64,000 bases of DNA from Brevibacterium ihuae (GTDB lineage Bacteria > Actinomycetota > Actinomycetes > Actinomycetales > Brevibacteriaceae): NCBI RefSeq assembly GCF_900184225.1, contig NZ_FXWZ01000003.1:1243684-1307683 (forward strand). The letters are read 5' to 3'. Of this stretch, positions 52,159 to 61,149 are shown in pieces; position 1 is the stretch's first letter; each line of letters begins with the position of its first letter. The notes beneath the pieces are model-generated. The model was not told where the DNA came from and ran no database searches. It saw only the letters and a list, made by a program, of their open reading frames with translations. Position numbers and translations under genes: made by a program.

Positions 52159-53276
52159 CACTGCCGACCGCCGATGATCGCGGCCGCGATGTCCTCGAGA
52201 CCGCGGAACTGTGCGGTGCGCATCGCGTCGTCGGTGGGCGCGGGCCAGGAGCTGTGCTTGGCGATGACGACGCCGTGGTCGAGGTCGATGTAGAGGGCCT
52301 GGCCGTGGATGCCCACGGCGAGCAGGACCGGGGCGTCGACGTCGGGGATGTACCAGAAGTTCCGGTAGGTGCCGTTCGAGAAGTCGCGGATGTGCCCGCC
52401 CGCCCGCCAGCGCGCGGCGTCGCCGGTGAAGAGATCGCGCACGAAACCCTCCGGAACCGGTGCTCTGCCGGCCGCGAGGTGGTGGCCGAGGCGCGCGAGG
52501 TCGCGGGTCGAGCAGGAGAGGCCGCCGGCCGCCCGCCCCGCGCCGTGGGCGTCGAGGGTGAGGTCCGCGTCGGACTCCGCGCCGATCGGCTGCCAGATGT
52601 ACGTCGAGTACAGATCCGCCAGGCGTCGTCCGGTGATGCGTTCGAGCATCCATCCGGCCATGTCGGTCGTCGGCGACGCGTAGTGGTATTCGGAGCCCTC
52701 GGGCGCCCGCCGCTCGAGGGTGGGCAGGAACGCATGGAGCCCGTCGCTCCCGCCCGGGATCCAGCCGGTCGAGCGGCGGTATTCGATCATGCGCGGGTCG
52801 CCCATCTCGTAGTCCTCGGAGAAGGCGAGCGGGACCGCCATGTCGAACAGCGACTGGATCTCCACGTCGAACGCGGACCCCTCGACCTCCGGGACGTACT
52901 GCGTCACCGGATCGGTGAAGGCGAACGCGCCCTCGGCCGCGAGGATCCCTCCGAGGAGACCGGTGAGCGACTTCGTGACGCTGAAGTTGATGTGCAGGTC
53001 GTGGGCGGACAGGTCCTCGGCGTACCACTCGAACGCGAGCTCGCCCCCGGAGAGCACGACGATCGAGTCGGTGGCCGTGCTGTCGAGGTACGTCCCGACG
53101 GGGACTCCGCTGCGGCGGAGCGGCGTATCGAGCGTCACCGCGCTGCGCCCGGCTGCGCCGAGCTCGAACGTGCTGTGCCCGCGCGCCACCCGGGCGGTGG
53201 GGATGATCTCGCGGACATGGGTGAATCCCCAGCGGTTGGCCTCCGGGGTCATCCAGCTGGCCAGCAGCGTCGTCAT
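52158..53276 (-). CDS. Beta-lactamase-fold serine hydrolase (NylB-like)
   Basis: 372 residues, class C beta-lactamase/esterase fold. The SxxK motif is SVTK, and Tyr is in the YHYASP segment (YxS instead of YxN). NYLB-type 6-aminohexanoate-dimer hydrolases share this layout and the STGWIPGGS and RNFWYIP segments. Such enzymes hydrolyse amides or esters; no signal peptide, so intracellular. Translationally coupled to a DapA-family lyase. Confidence 0.82.
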   Translation of the reverse strand: MTTLLASWMTPEANRWGFTHVREIIPTARVARGHSTFELGAAGRSAVTLDTPLRRSGVPVGTYLDSTATDSIVVLSGGELAFEWYAEDLSAHDLHINFSVTKSLTGLLGGILAAEGAFAFTDPVTQYVPEVEGSAFDVEIQSLFDMAVPLAFSEDYEMGDPRMIEYRRSTGWIPGGSDGLHAFLPTLERRAPEGSEYHYASPTTDMAGWMLERITGRRLADLYSTYIWQPIGAESDADLTLDAHGAGRAAGGLSCSTRDLARLGHHLAAGRAPVPEGFVRDLFTGDAARWRAGGHIRDFSNGTYRNFWYIPDVDAPVLLAVGIHGQALYIDLDHGVVIAKHSSWPAPTDDAMRTAQFRGLEDIAAAIIGGRQ

Positions 53277-53487
53277 GGGCTCTCCTCGACGGGTGGGAGG
53301 TGAGGGGAAGCGCGCCTGCGGAGAGGCTCACCGGATGGGCGGTTCGACTGGGTACGAGTATACGATCGGGCGCCCGGGGAGCTCGGGAGTCGCACTCCGG
53401 GGCTGCGGTTCAGGCCAGGCCGGCCGCGGCGCCGGCGTGGCATAGTGGGGAGCACACCGTCGTTCCGCCCCGTGAAAGGCCGCGCTC

Positions 53488-55452
53488 ATGCCGGATCCCC
53501 TCGTCCTCGTCATCATCGCGGCGATCGTCCTCGTCGTGCTCCTCGGGATCTTCGTCCTGCTCCGCTCGTATCGCATCGCGTCACCCTCGGAGGCGCTCAT
53601 CATCACCGGCCGCGGCTCCTCGAGCGAGGACGTCGCCCAGGGCGGCAGGGTGGTCATCGGCGGGCGCGCCGTCGTCTACCCGATCGTCCAGAAGGCCTTC
53701 GTCATGTCGCTGTCCTCGCGGCAGATCCAGGTCGAGATCGACGGCATCTCGAAGAACGGCATCGCGCTGCGACTGCGCGGAGTCGCCCAGGTCAAGGTCG
53801 GCGGCAACGTCGACGACGTCCGGCGGGCCGCCCAGCGCTTCCTCGACCAGCAGGCGCAGATCGACCACTACAGCCAGGAGATCCTGTCCGGCACGCTGCG
53901 CGCGGTCGTCGGCACGCTCACCGTCGAGCAGATCATCCAGGACCGGGCCTCCTTCGCCGCCCAGGTGCAGGAGGAATCGGCCCACTCGATGAACAACCAG
54001 GGTCTCGTCATCGACACCTTCCAGATCTCCGCGGTCGAGGACGAGGGCTCCTACCTGCGCGACTGGGGTCGCCCGCAGGCTGCCGAGGTCGCGAAGAACG
54101 CCGCGATCGCAGAGGCCAACGCCCACCGCGAGGCCGCGGTCGCCGAAGCCCTGCAGAACGAGGAGACCCAGCGTCAGCAGGCGCTCACCGACCAGGCGAT
54201 CGCCGAGCAGCAGCAGCAGCTCGCGATCCGCCGGGCGGAGCTCAAGGAGGACGCCGACGTCCGCCAGGCCGTGGCGGACAACGCCGGCCCGCTGTCGGCG
54301 GCCGCTGAGCAGCAGAAGCTCCTCGAGAAGGAGCGGATCGTCGCCAAGGAGCAGGCCGAGCTCCGGGCCGAGCAGCTCGAGGCCGAGGTCAAGCGCCCGG
54401 CGGATGCGGAGAAGTACCGTCGGCAGGCCGAGGCCGACGCGCAGGCCTACGAGATCGACGCGCGCGGTCGCGCCGAGGCGGCGGCCGCGCTCCACCGCCG
54501 TGAGAAAGAGGCCGAGGCCGTCAAGCTCGAGGGTGAGGCGCAGGCCGCCGCCGAGCTCGCCCGCCGGTCCAAGGACGCCGAGGCTGTGCGCCTCGCCGGT
54601 GAGGCCGAGGCCGCCGCCACCCGGGCGCGCGGTGAGGCCGACGCCGCGGCCGAGTTCGCGCGCCGCTCGAAGGATGCCGAGGCCGTGCGCCTCGAGGGTG
54701 ATTCCGAGGCCTCCGCGATCCGGGCGAAGGGTGAGGCCGAGGCCGAGGCCCGGCGCGCTCAGGGCGCGGCCGAGGCGGAGGCGCTCGAGAAGCAGGCCGC
54801 CGCCTACGCGCACTTCAACGACGCCGCCGTGCTCAACCAGGTGCTCCGCACCCTGCCGAGCCTCGCGGGCAAGCTCGTCGAGCCCTATGCGAACATCAAG
54901 GACCTGTCGATCGTGTCGACCGACGGCGAGTCGAAGCTCGCGCAGAGCATGTCGTCGAACCTCGCCTCGGTGCTCGAGGTGCTCCGCGGCACCACCGGCG
55001 TCGACCTCGCCGACATGGTCAAGCGGGCCTCGGGGAAGTCCGGCGGGTTCGGGACCGGCGCGGACGGAGCGCCGCGCAGCGCCGCGGATGCCGCGAGTGC
55101 GATCTCCGACATCATCGAGCGCTACACCGCCGGGACGACCGGTGCACGCAGCGGCGCGCCGGACGGCCGGGACGGCTCTCGCACCGAGCGCGACGACGAG
55201 GTCACCCCGACCGACGTCCGCGGCGACGCCGACCCGCGCGGCGCCACGGGCGCGGACTTCGCCGCGGGACTCGGCAGGCTCGGCGACGACGTGAGACGCT
55301 CGACCGGGATCGACGTCAACGCCCTCATCGAGGAGGCCCTGCGCGGCCGCCGGAGCGGGCACGGACCGACCGTCGACGGTTCCGAGGGCAGTGCATCCGA
55401 CGACACCGAGGGTCCCGGGTCCGAGGGCCCCGCGGACGACGACGAGCGCTGA
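53488..55452 (+). CDS. Flotillin-like SPFH protein with repeated coiled-coil tail
   Basis: 654 residues. One N-terminal membrane hairpin (5-25), SPFH domain (about 30-195), then a long Glu/Ala/Arg coiled coil (195-440). The coiled coil has repeats of the A-E-A-V-(K/R)-L-x-G unit at about 342, 364 and 397. The C-terminal ~200 residues are low complexity and acidic (DGSEGSASDD). Flotillins organise membrane microdomains. Bacterial flotillins average 450-520 residues, so this one is extended. No NfeD partner is next to it. Confidence 0.88.
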   Translation: MPDPLVLVIIAAIVLVVLLGIFVLLRSYRIASPSEALIITGRGSSSEDVAQGGRVVIGGRAVVYPIVQKAFVMSLSSRQIQVEIDGISKNGIALRLRGVAQVKVGGNVDDVRRAAQRFLDQQAQIDHYSQEILSGTLRAVVGTLTVEQIIQDRASFAAQVQEESAHSMNNQGLVIDTFQISAVEDEGSYLRDWGRPQAAEVAKNAAIAEANAHREAAVAEALQNEETQRQQALTDQAIAEQQQQLAIRRAELKEDADVRQAVADNAGPLSAAAEQQKLLEKERIVAKEQAELRAEQLEAEVKRPADAEKYRRQAEADAQAYEIDARGRAEAAAALHRREKEAEAVKLEGEAQAAAELARRSKDAEAVRLAGEAEAAATRARGEADAAAEFARRSKDAEAVRLEGDSEASAIRAKGEAEAEARRAQGAAEAEALEKQAAAYAHFNDAAVLNQVLRTLPSLAGKLVEPYANIKDLSIVSTDGESKLAQSMSSNLASVLEVLRGTTGVDLADMVKRASGKSGGFGTGADGAPRSAADAASAISDIIERYTAGTTGARSGAPDGRDGSRTERDDEVTPTDVRGDADPRGATGADFAAGLGRLGDDVRRSTGIDVNALIEEALRGRRSGHGPTVDGSEGSASDDTEGPGSEGPADDDER

Positions 55453-55473
55453 GGCGCCGAACCCCCGCCTCCC

Positions 55474-55512
55474 GACGGTGCCCTTGCTGATCCGATCAGC
55501 GGGGGCACCGTC
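55474..55512. terminator. Hairpin after the flotillin gene
   Basis: 17-bp stem (55474-55490 with 55496-55512), including two G-T pairs, loop TCCGA, 21 bases past the flotillin stop. Good terminator candidate. Confidence 0.7.
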
Positions 55513-55535
55513 ATTCCCCGCCCGATGCATAGACG

Positions 55536-55559
55536 TATAATCATGCGTTGATATATAAT
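55536..55559 (+). promoter_or_regulatory. AT-rich promoter/operator before the CDF metal exporter
   Basis: Two exact TATAAT hexamers (55536-55541, 55554-55559) in a low-GC island. An imperfect dyad TATAATCA / TGATATATA (55536-55543, 55549-55557) resembles ArsR/SmtB-type operators, which repress metal exporters until metal binds. No such regulator lies in the window. Confidence 0.45.
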
Positions 55560-55586
55560 GGGAGCCGCGACAGGGAGGAGCATCCG

Positions 55587-56558
55587 ATGGCGACGACGCA
55601 CGATCACGGCAGCGCGGCGAGCAGCCGCACGCGGCTGGGGATCGTCCTCGCGCTCACCGGAGCGGTCGCGGTCGCCGAGATCATCGGCGCCCTTGTCACC
55701 GGCTCCCTCGCCCTCCTCGCCGATGCGGCCCACATGGTCGTCGATGTCAGCGGCCTCGCGATGGCCTTCGTCGCCGTCGGGCTCGCCGGGCGTCCGGCGA
55801 CCGCGCGCCGGACCTGGGGCCTGCGCCGCGTCGAGGTGCTCGCCGCAGGCGCGCAGGCGACGCTGCTCGCGGCGGTCGGGGTCTACGGCCTCGTCGAGGG
55901 CATCCGGCGGCTCGCCGCGCCGCCCGAGGTCCCCGGCGGGCTGCTCCTCGTGTTCGGCGCGCTCGGCCTCGCCGCGAACATCGCCGGGCTCCTCATCCTC
56001 CGCTCCCATCGGCAGGACGGCCTCAACCTCCGGGCCGCGTTCCTCGAGGTCGCCGCCGACACGCTCGGCTCCCTCGCGGTGATCGTCGCGGCCGTGGTCC
56101 TGTGGACCACCGGGTGGGCCCGGGCCGATGCGGTCGGCGGGATCGTCATCGCGCTCGTCATCCTGCCCCGGGCGCTGCTCATCCTCCGCGCCGTGCTGCG
56201 GATCCTCCTCGAGAGCGTGCCCGAGGAGATCGACCTCGCCGAGGTGCGCCGGCACCTCGCGGAGCGTCCGCACGTCCGCGGGGTCCATGACCTCCATGTC
56301 GCCGCGATCGACTCGCGATTGCCGGTGATCACCGCGCACGTCGTCGTCGACGAGGCCTGCTTCGGCGACGGGCGAGCCCCGGAGGTCCTCCGCGATCTGC
56401 GCGCGTGCCTCGCCGCCCATTTCGACCCCTCGCTCGCCCATGCGACGCTCCAGCTCGAGCGCGCGGTCGACGCCGGCGAGCTCTGCGGGATCGGGGCCGG
56501 AGCCGAGGTGCCGGTCGGCGGTGAGACCTGCATCACCCCTCGCCGCGGCGTCGCCTAG
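55587..56558 (+). CDS. Cation diffusion facilitator (CDF) metal exporter
   Basis: 323 residues with six membrane helices. The transport site has LLADAAHMVVDVSG (Asp and His/Asp ligands, helix 2) and VAADTLGSLAVIV (helix 5), typical of Zn2+/Co2+/Cd2+ exporters of the CzcD type. A C-terminal metal-binding domain (about 215-300) contains VHDLHV and other His residues. The start at 55587 has GGGAGGAG upstream. Confidence 0.91.
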   Translation: MATTHDHGSAASSRTRLGIVLALTGAVAVAEIIGALVTGSLALLADAAHMVVDVSGLAMAFVAVGLAGRPATARRTWGLRRVEVLAAGAQATLLAAVGVYGLVEGIRRLAAPPEVPGGLLLVFGALGLAANIAGLLILRSHRQDGLNLRAAFLEVAADTLGSLAVIVAAVVLWTTGWARADAVGGIVIALVILPRALLILRAVLRILLESVPEEIDLAEVRRHLAERPHVRGVHDLHVAAIDSRLPVITAHVVVDEACFGDGRAPEVLRDLRACLAAHFDPSLAHATLQLERAVDAGELCGIGAGAEVPVGGETCITPRRGVA

Positions 56559-56598
56559 GCTGGGGGAAGCCCGCCCGACTACGTGAGGAGCACTGCCC

Positions 56599-57393
56599 AT
56601 GGAGGCCTTCTACCGCCAGCTCGACGACACCCGGTTCGAATCGACACCGATGACTGCGGGCCCGTGGAGCCCGGAGTTCCAGCACGCCGGTCCGCCGTCC
56701 GCACTCCTCGCCCGGCAGATGCTCGCCGTCGATCCGAAGGAGGGTCAGCGGCTCGCCGACGTGCGCATCGACATCCTCGGACCGGTCCCGGTCGCCGAGC
56801 TCGAGATCACCACCGAGGTGCTCCGCAGCGGACGCTCGATGGAGCTCGTCGCCGCGACCGCCTCGGCCGGCGGACGGCCCGCGCTCCTCGCCCGCGCCTG
56901 GCGGATCCTCGCCGCGCCCGCGGACTATCCGCTCGTACCGGGTCGCCGCGATCCCGGCGACCCCCGGATCCGGCCGGGGGATCTGCCCGCAGCGAAGCTG
57001 ACGAGCACGATCCCCGGTGCGCACACCGGCGGATACGGCACCGCCGTCGAATGGCGGTTCATCGAGGGCGGGGACCGGAAGCCCGCGCTCGTGTGGGGTC
57101 GGCAGCGCAATGCCCTCGTCGAGGGCGAGGAGCCCACCGGCTGGCAGCGCGCGCTCGTCCTCGCCGACTCCGGCGGCGGCGTGAGCCTGCCGGTCGACCC
57201 GAAGCAGCACCGGCTCATCAACTGCGACCTCCACGTCGTGCTCGACCGCGAGCCTTCGGGGGAGTGGATCCGGATGAACTCCCAGTCGATCGTCACCCCC
57301 GGTCAGGGCGGTGTGGTCCATACCGAGCTCACCGATGAGCACGGGGGGATCGGGTACGGCCTGCAGACGATGGTCGCGCAGAACATCGGCTGA
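56599..57393 (+). CDS. Thioesterase (double hot-dog) family protein
   Basis: 264 residues. N-terminal segment HAGPPSALLARQM with the family's RIDILGPVPVAELEITTEV strand pair and a C-terminal second hot-dog half (ALVLADSGGGVSLPVDP, LHVVLDREPSGEWIRMNSQS) match TesB/PaaI-like acyl-CoA thioesterases. Acyl-CoA substrate cannot be told. It is in a short unit, 40 bp after the CDF gene and convergent with mmuM-like gene. Confidence 0.82.
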   Translation: MEAFYRQLDDTRFESTPMTAGPWSPEFQHAGPPSALLARQMLAVDPKEGQRLADVRIDILGPVPVAELEITTEVLRSGRSMELVAATASAGGRPALLARAWRILAAPADYPLVPGRRDPGDPRIRPGDLPAAKLTSTIPGAHTGGYGTAVEWRFIEGGDRKPALVWGRQRNALVEGEEPTGWQRALVLADSGGGVSLPVDPKQHRLINCDLHVVLDREPSGEWIRMNSQSIVTPGQGGVVHTELTDEHGGIGYGLQTMVAQNIG

Positions 57394-57422
57394 GGCGGGC
57401 GCCGCTGCGGCGCGGAGCCGGC

Positions 57423-57458
57423 GGACCGGCGCCGGCCCGGAGGACCGGCGCCGGCCCG
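57423..57458. repeat. Two direct 17-bp repeats between convergent genes
   Basis: Two exact copies of GGACCGGCGCCGGCCCG, at 57423-57439 and 57442-57458, each containing the palindrome CCGGCGCCGG. Located between convergent genes and may function in termination. Confidence 0.6.
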
Positions 57459-57545
57459 TCAGTCCAGCGGTCCGGGGCCGCATCCGGCGGGATCCGTCGG
57501 CGCCGGGGGCCGTCAGCGCCGGGAGCTGGCAGAAGCCGGCGGCCG

Positions 57546-58631
57546 TCAGAGCACTGCGGCGAGCGCGCCGATGTCCTCGGGAGCGGTCCGGCAGCAGCCG
57601 CCGACCATGACCGCACCTGCCCCCACCCACAGCGCCGCTGCCGCGGCGAGGTCGCCGCGCGGTGTCGGTGCCGAGGCCTCCGCACCGACCGGACCGCCCG
57701 CGTTCTCCCGACCGCCCGTGCTCTCCGGGCCGCCCGAGTCCTCCGGGCCGTCCGCCGGCGGGGACCAGGTGCCCGTGGCCGCGTCGTAGATCTCCCCGGA
57801 GTTCGGGTACGCGAGGGCCGCGTACCCGCCGGCTGCGATCTCTGCGAGCGCCGGGGCGACGAGTGCCGCGGGGCAGCAGTTGATGCCCACCGCCGCCGGC
57901 GCACCGGCTGCTCCGGGGGCGGGGAGCCCGGCGAGCACCTCGGACACGGGGGTCCCGTCGGCGAGCAGGATCCGCCCCGCGCCGTCGCGGCGGATCGAGA
58001 GGCTGAGCCACCATTCGGCATCGGGGTGCGCGTCCATGACCGCGACGAGGGCGGTGACCTCTGCGGCGTGCGGGATCGTCTCGCAGGCGAACAGTCGGCA
58101 GCCGGCTGCGGCGAGGAGATCGATCCTCTCGGCATGGAACTCCGCGAGATCCTCGCCGTCGATGCCGGCCGGATAGGCCCCGGTGTACTCGGAGCCGTCG
58201 GCCAGGTACGCCCCGTACGGGCCGATCGACGACGCGGCGAGCACCGGTGCGCCGTGGGGGCCGGTGTGCCCGTCGACCACCGCGCCGACGAGGTGCCACG
58301 AGCGGACGAGGAGCTCCCGGGCGCGGGCGGCCGAGTGCCCGGCGGCGACGAGCCCGGGGACCGTCGCCTGGTAGGTGATCGACTCGAGGATCTCGGCCCC
58401 GGCCTCGAGGTACGCCCGGTGCATCGCCGTGACGCGTGCGGGGTCGGTGTCGAGGAGAGCGGCGGCCCACAGGTCGCCGGAGACGTCGGCGCCCATCCGC
58501 TCGAGCTCGGTGCCCGAGGCGCCGTCGAGCACGAGCGCCCGGCCGGCGGAGTGCGCGCGGGCGAGGGCCGCGGCGAAGGGGCGGGTCCCCTCGGCGCTCG
58601 GGGCGGGCGCTGCGGTGCCGTACGGGGTCAT
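57546..58631 (-). CDS. mmuM: Homocysteine S-methyltransferase
   Basis: 361 residues. TIM barrel with the zinc Cys ligands in GINCCP and GGCCRTAPEDI. The DGASGTELERMG start is typical of MmuM/BHMT-like enzymes, which methylate homocysteine from S-methylmethionine or betaine. Betaine genes lie 20-30 kb away, too distant to call linked. An insertion of about 60 residues rich in Gly/Pro/Ala/Ser lies before the last motif (about 290-330). Confidence 0.88.
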   Translation of the reverse strand: MTPYGTAAPAPSAEGTRPFAAALARAHSAGRALVLDGASGTELERMGADVSGDLWAAALLDTDPARVTAMHRAYLEAGAEILESITYQATVPGLVAAGHSAARARELLVRSWHLVGAVVDGHTGPHGAPVLAASSIGPYGAYLADGSEYTGAYPAGIDGEDLAEFHAERIDLLAAAGCRLFACETIPHAAEVTALVAVMDAHPDAEWWLSLSIRRDGAGRILLADGTPVSEVLAGLPAPGAAGAPAAVGINCCPAALVAPALAEIAAGGYAALAYPNSGEIYDAATGTWSPPADGPEDSGGPESTGGRENAGGPVGAEASAPTPRGDLAAAAALWVGAGAVMVGGCCRTAPEDIGALAAVL

Positions 58632-58641
58632 GGGCGGCCGC

Positions 58642-59763
58642 TCACTTCCGGGTGATCTCCACGGTGTCGGTGGTGAACTTGGCGAGCTGCGCCGGATCGA
58701 TCGTCACGCCGAAGCCGGGCCCGGTGGGGACGTCGACGACGCCGTCGTGCATGACGATCTCCTCGGTGATGTCCTCGTGGAAGAACCGCTTGGAGCCGGA
58801 CACGTCGCCGGGCAGAGTGAAGCCGGGCAGCGAGGCCATGGCGGCGTTGGCCGCCCGGCCCAGCCCGGTCTCGACCATCCCGCCGTGCCAGACCGCGACG
58901 CCGTGGGCGGCGGCGAGATCGTGGATGCGCTTGGCCTCGATGAAGCCGCCCACCCGGCCCGGCTTGATGTTGATGACCGAGGTGGCGCCGAGCGCGATCG
59001 CGTCGGCCGCCGCCTCGGCGGAGACGATCGACTCGTCGAGGCACATCGGCGTGTCCATGAGCTTCGCGAGCTCGGAGTGCTGGCGGATGTCGGCCTCGCC
59101 GAGCGGCTGCTCGATGAGGAGGAGGCCGTAGTCGTCGAGCTTCTTCAGGTGCGCGGCGTCGACGAGGGTGTAGGCGGCGTTCGCGTCGACCTGGAACAGG
59201 AAGTCGTCGCCGAACTCCCGGCGGACGGCGGCGACCGGCTCGATGTCGGCGCCGGGCTTGATCTTGAGCTTGATCCGGGCGTAGCCCTCCTCGAGGTACT
59301 CGCCGATGACCCGCACGGTGTCCGCGACGGAGTCCTGGATGCCCACGGAGACGCCCGAGGGGATCGTGTCGACGACGCCGCCGAGGTACTCCTTGAACGA
59401 CTGTCCGTGCGACTTGAGCTGGGCCTCGATGACGGCCATCTCGAGGGCCGACTTCGACATCCGGTGGCCGATGACGTGCCGCAGGTGCCAGCCCACGGTC
59501 TCCGCGGTGAGATCCTCGACGCCGTAGAGGATCGGTGCGAGCCAGTCGCGGGTCACCGCCATTCCGCCGTCGACGTACTCGTCGGAGTACAGCGGCGCGA
59601 TCATCGCGACGGATTCGCCCCAGCCGGTGACCTCGCCGTTCTCGGTGTCGAAGGTCGCCTCGACGAGGTAGCAGTCCTTCTCGGTCTCCGTCATGAACGA
59701 CGTGGTGAAGGGGCTGACGAGCGGGATCGAGACGCGGTGGAGGCGGAGAGCGGTGAGCTGCAT
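58642..59763 (-). CDS. Enolase-superfamily racemase/epimerase (MenC/NSAR-like)
   Basis: 373 residues, muconate-lactonizing subgroup. Catalytic Lys in RIKLKIKPG (KxK), metal ligands in QVDANAAY, IEQPL and CLDES, and the second Lys in NIKPGRVGG. These fit o-succinylbenzoate synthase/N-succinylamino acid racemase. No menaquinone genes are adjacent, so an acylamino-acid racemase role is reasonable but not certain. ATG at 59763, AAGGAAG upstream. 10 bp before the mmuM gene on the same strand, so likely cotranscribed. Confidence 0.86.
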   Translation of the reverse strand: MQLTALRLHRVSIPLVSPFTTSFMTETEKDCYLVEATFDTENGEVTGWGESVAMIAPLYSDEYVDGGMAVTRDWLAPILYGVEDLTAETVGWHLRHVIGHRMSKSALEMAVIEAQLKSHGQSFKEYLGGVVDTIPSGVSVGIQDSVADTVRVIGEYLEEGYARIKLKIKPGADIEPVAAVRREFGDDFLFQVDANAAYTLVDAAHLKKLDDYGLLLIEQPLGEADIRQHSELAKLMDTPMCLDESIVSAEAAADAIALGATSVINIKPGRVGGFIEAKRIHDLAAAHGVAVWHGGMVETGLGRAANAAMASLPGFTLPGDVSGSKRFFHEDITEEIVMHDGVVDVPTGPGFGVTIDPAQLAKFTTDTVEITRK

Positions 59764-60094
59764 GGGAGGGCACTTCCTTCGTCGCAGGTGCGTTGGGCGC
59801 GTCCGCGCCGGACCGGGAGCGGGGCGTGCAGCGGGAGGCGCACGGCTGCTCGGGCCGAGGTGCGGACGACGGCTGCCACCCAGCCTAGCAACCGGGCCGG
59901 TCGCCGCCGCGGGAGCAGGGGACCGGGAGCGGGTCCAGTGAGGGCGTCGGGCGTGGGCGGGCGATCCGCGCACCCGGTCGGTCCGGGGTGACCGGACAGC
60001 GGGAGCGGTCGGTGCGTAGTACCGTGGCAGGACAGCGATCCGAGTTCACCGAGCAGCGCGGGCGACGCTCGCGCGGGAATGCGGGAGAGATCCG
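59764..60094. other. 331-bp divergent gap with no recognised element
   Basis: Lies between the start of the racemase gene and the FkbM methyltransferase gene. GC-rich, with an isolated TAGTAC near 60017 as a weak -10 candidate. I see no convincing gene, repeat or operator. Confidence 0.5.
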
Positions 60095-61096
60095 ATGGCG
60101 GATTACAGGAGCACGTTCCGAGGACGCAGGCAGCGGTGGTTCGGCCTCAAACCGCTCGTCAAGACCGCGCTGGCCGCCCGTCCCCTCCATCCCGCGCTGC
60201 GTCTCGCGGCGCGCACCGTCCCCGGGGTCCGCGCAGGCCGGTTGCCGGCCCCGGCCGGACTCGCCGAGGTGGCCGGCACCGCCGCCGGCGCCCGCTTCGT
60301 GCTCGTCGATCCGGCGCGGTGCGAGATCGCCAAGGAGTTCTACTGGGGGCGGGGCCGGCGCCCGGATCCCGCTGATGCACTCGCCCTCGACATCGTCACC
60401 GCGCTCGCCCGCACGGCCGACGTCCTCCTCGACGTCGGCGCCTACACCGGCGTCTTCACGGTGGCCGCCGCGGCGGCGAACCCCCGGCTCCGGGCCCATG
60501 CCTTCGAGATGATCCCGGCAGTCGTCGCCGGGCTCGAGCGGAACCTCGAGCGCAACGGGATCGCTCACCGGGTGGAGGTCCACCCGACCGGGGTGGGCGC
60601 CTCGGGAATGCGGATGCGCGTCCCGAGCGGCGAGGGCGGGTCGGCGCTCCCGTCCTTCTACTCCGCGTCGATGGAGTTCGACGACGGGGACGAGGTCGTC
60701 TTCACCGCTCTCGACGACCTGCTCGACGGCGCCCACGGTGGCGGTCTCGATGGTGCGATCGACGGCGGGCCCGTTGGCGGACTCGCTGCCGCAGGGCGGG
60801 AGCGGGTCGTCATGAAGATCGACGTCGAGGGAGCGGAGAACGCCGTGCTCGCGCACGGTCAGGAACTCCTCGCCCGGTACCGACCCGACATCCTCTGCGA
60901 GGTGCTCCACGGGCAGGCCGACGGCCGGGAACTCGAGGCGCTCCTCGCCCCGCACGGCTACCGCTGGTACCTCGTCCGCGAGCACGATCTCGCAGAACGC
61001 ACCCGGATCGCCCCGGACGCGGTGTTCCGCGACTGGCTGTTCACCGCGCGGACCCCGGCCGAGCTCGAATCCGACCTCGGCCGGATCATCGCCTGA
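60095..61096 (+). CDS. FkbM-family SAM-dependent methyltransferase
   Basis: 333 residues. SAM-binding LLDVGAYTGVFT (motif I), then AFEMIPAVVAGLERNL. The later KIDVEGAE segment is typical of FkbM proteins. These methylate sugars, polyketides or other small molecules; the target is not evident and no biosynthetic cluster is present. A Gly/Asp-rich insert lies near 205-235. ATG at 60095 with GGGAG upstream; alone on its strand here. Confidence 0.86.
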   Translation: MADYRSTFRGRRQRWFGLKPLVKTALAARPLHPALRLAARTVPGVRAGRLPAPAGLAEVAGTAAGARFVLVDPARCEIAKEFYWGRGRRPDPADALALDIVTALARTADVLLDVGAYTGVFTVAAAAANPRLRAHAFEMIPAVVAGLERNLERNGIAHRVEVHPTGVGASGMRMRVPSGEGGSALPSFYSASMEFDDGDEVVFTALDDLLDGAHGGGLDGAIDGGPVGGLAAAGRERVVMKIDVEGAENAVLAHGQELLARYRPDILCEVLHGQADGRELEALLAPHGYRWYLVREHDLAERTRIAPDAVFRDWLFTARTPAELESDLGRIIA

Positions 61097-61109
61097 GATT
61101 GCGAAGAAG

Positions 61110-61149
61110 TGCGGATTCGCTCTCAGGAACCTTCGGAAATTGATGTTTC
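61110..61149 (-). repeat. Family B palindromic repeat, decayed copy 2, overlapping a gene end
   Basis: On the minus strand the 40 bases match the left part of 50511-50565 at 34 of 40 positions, with the identical loop TGAGAGC. The right arm has lost pairing. The TGA in the loop is the stop codon of the M20 peptidase gene, and the preceding eight codons are repeat-derived. Confidence 0.7.
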
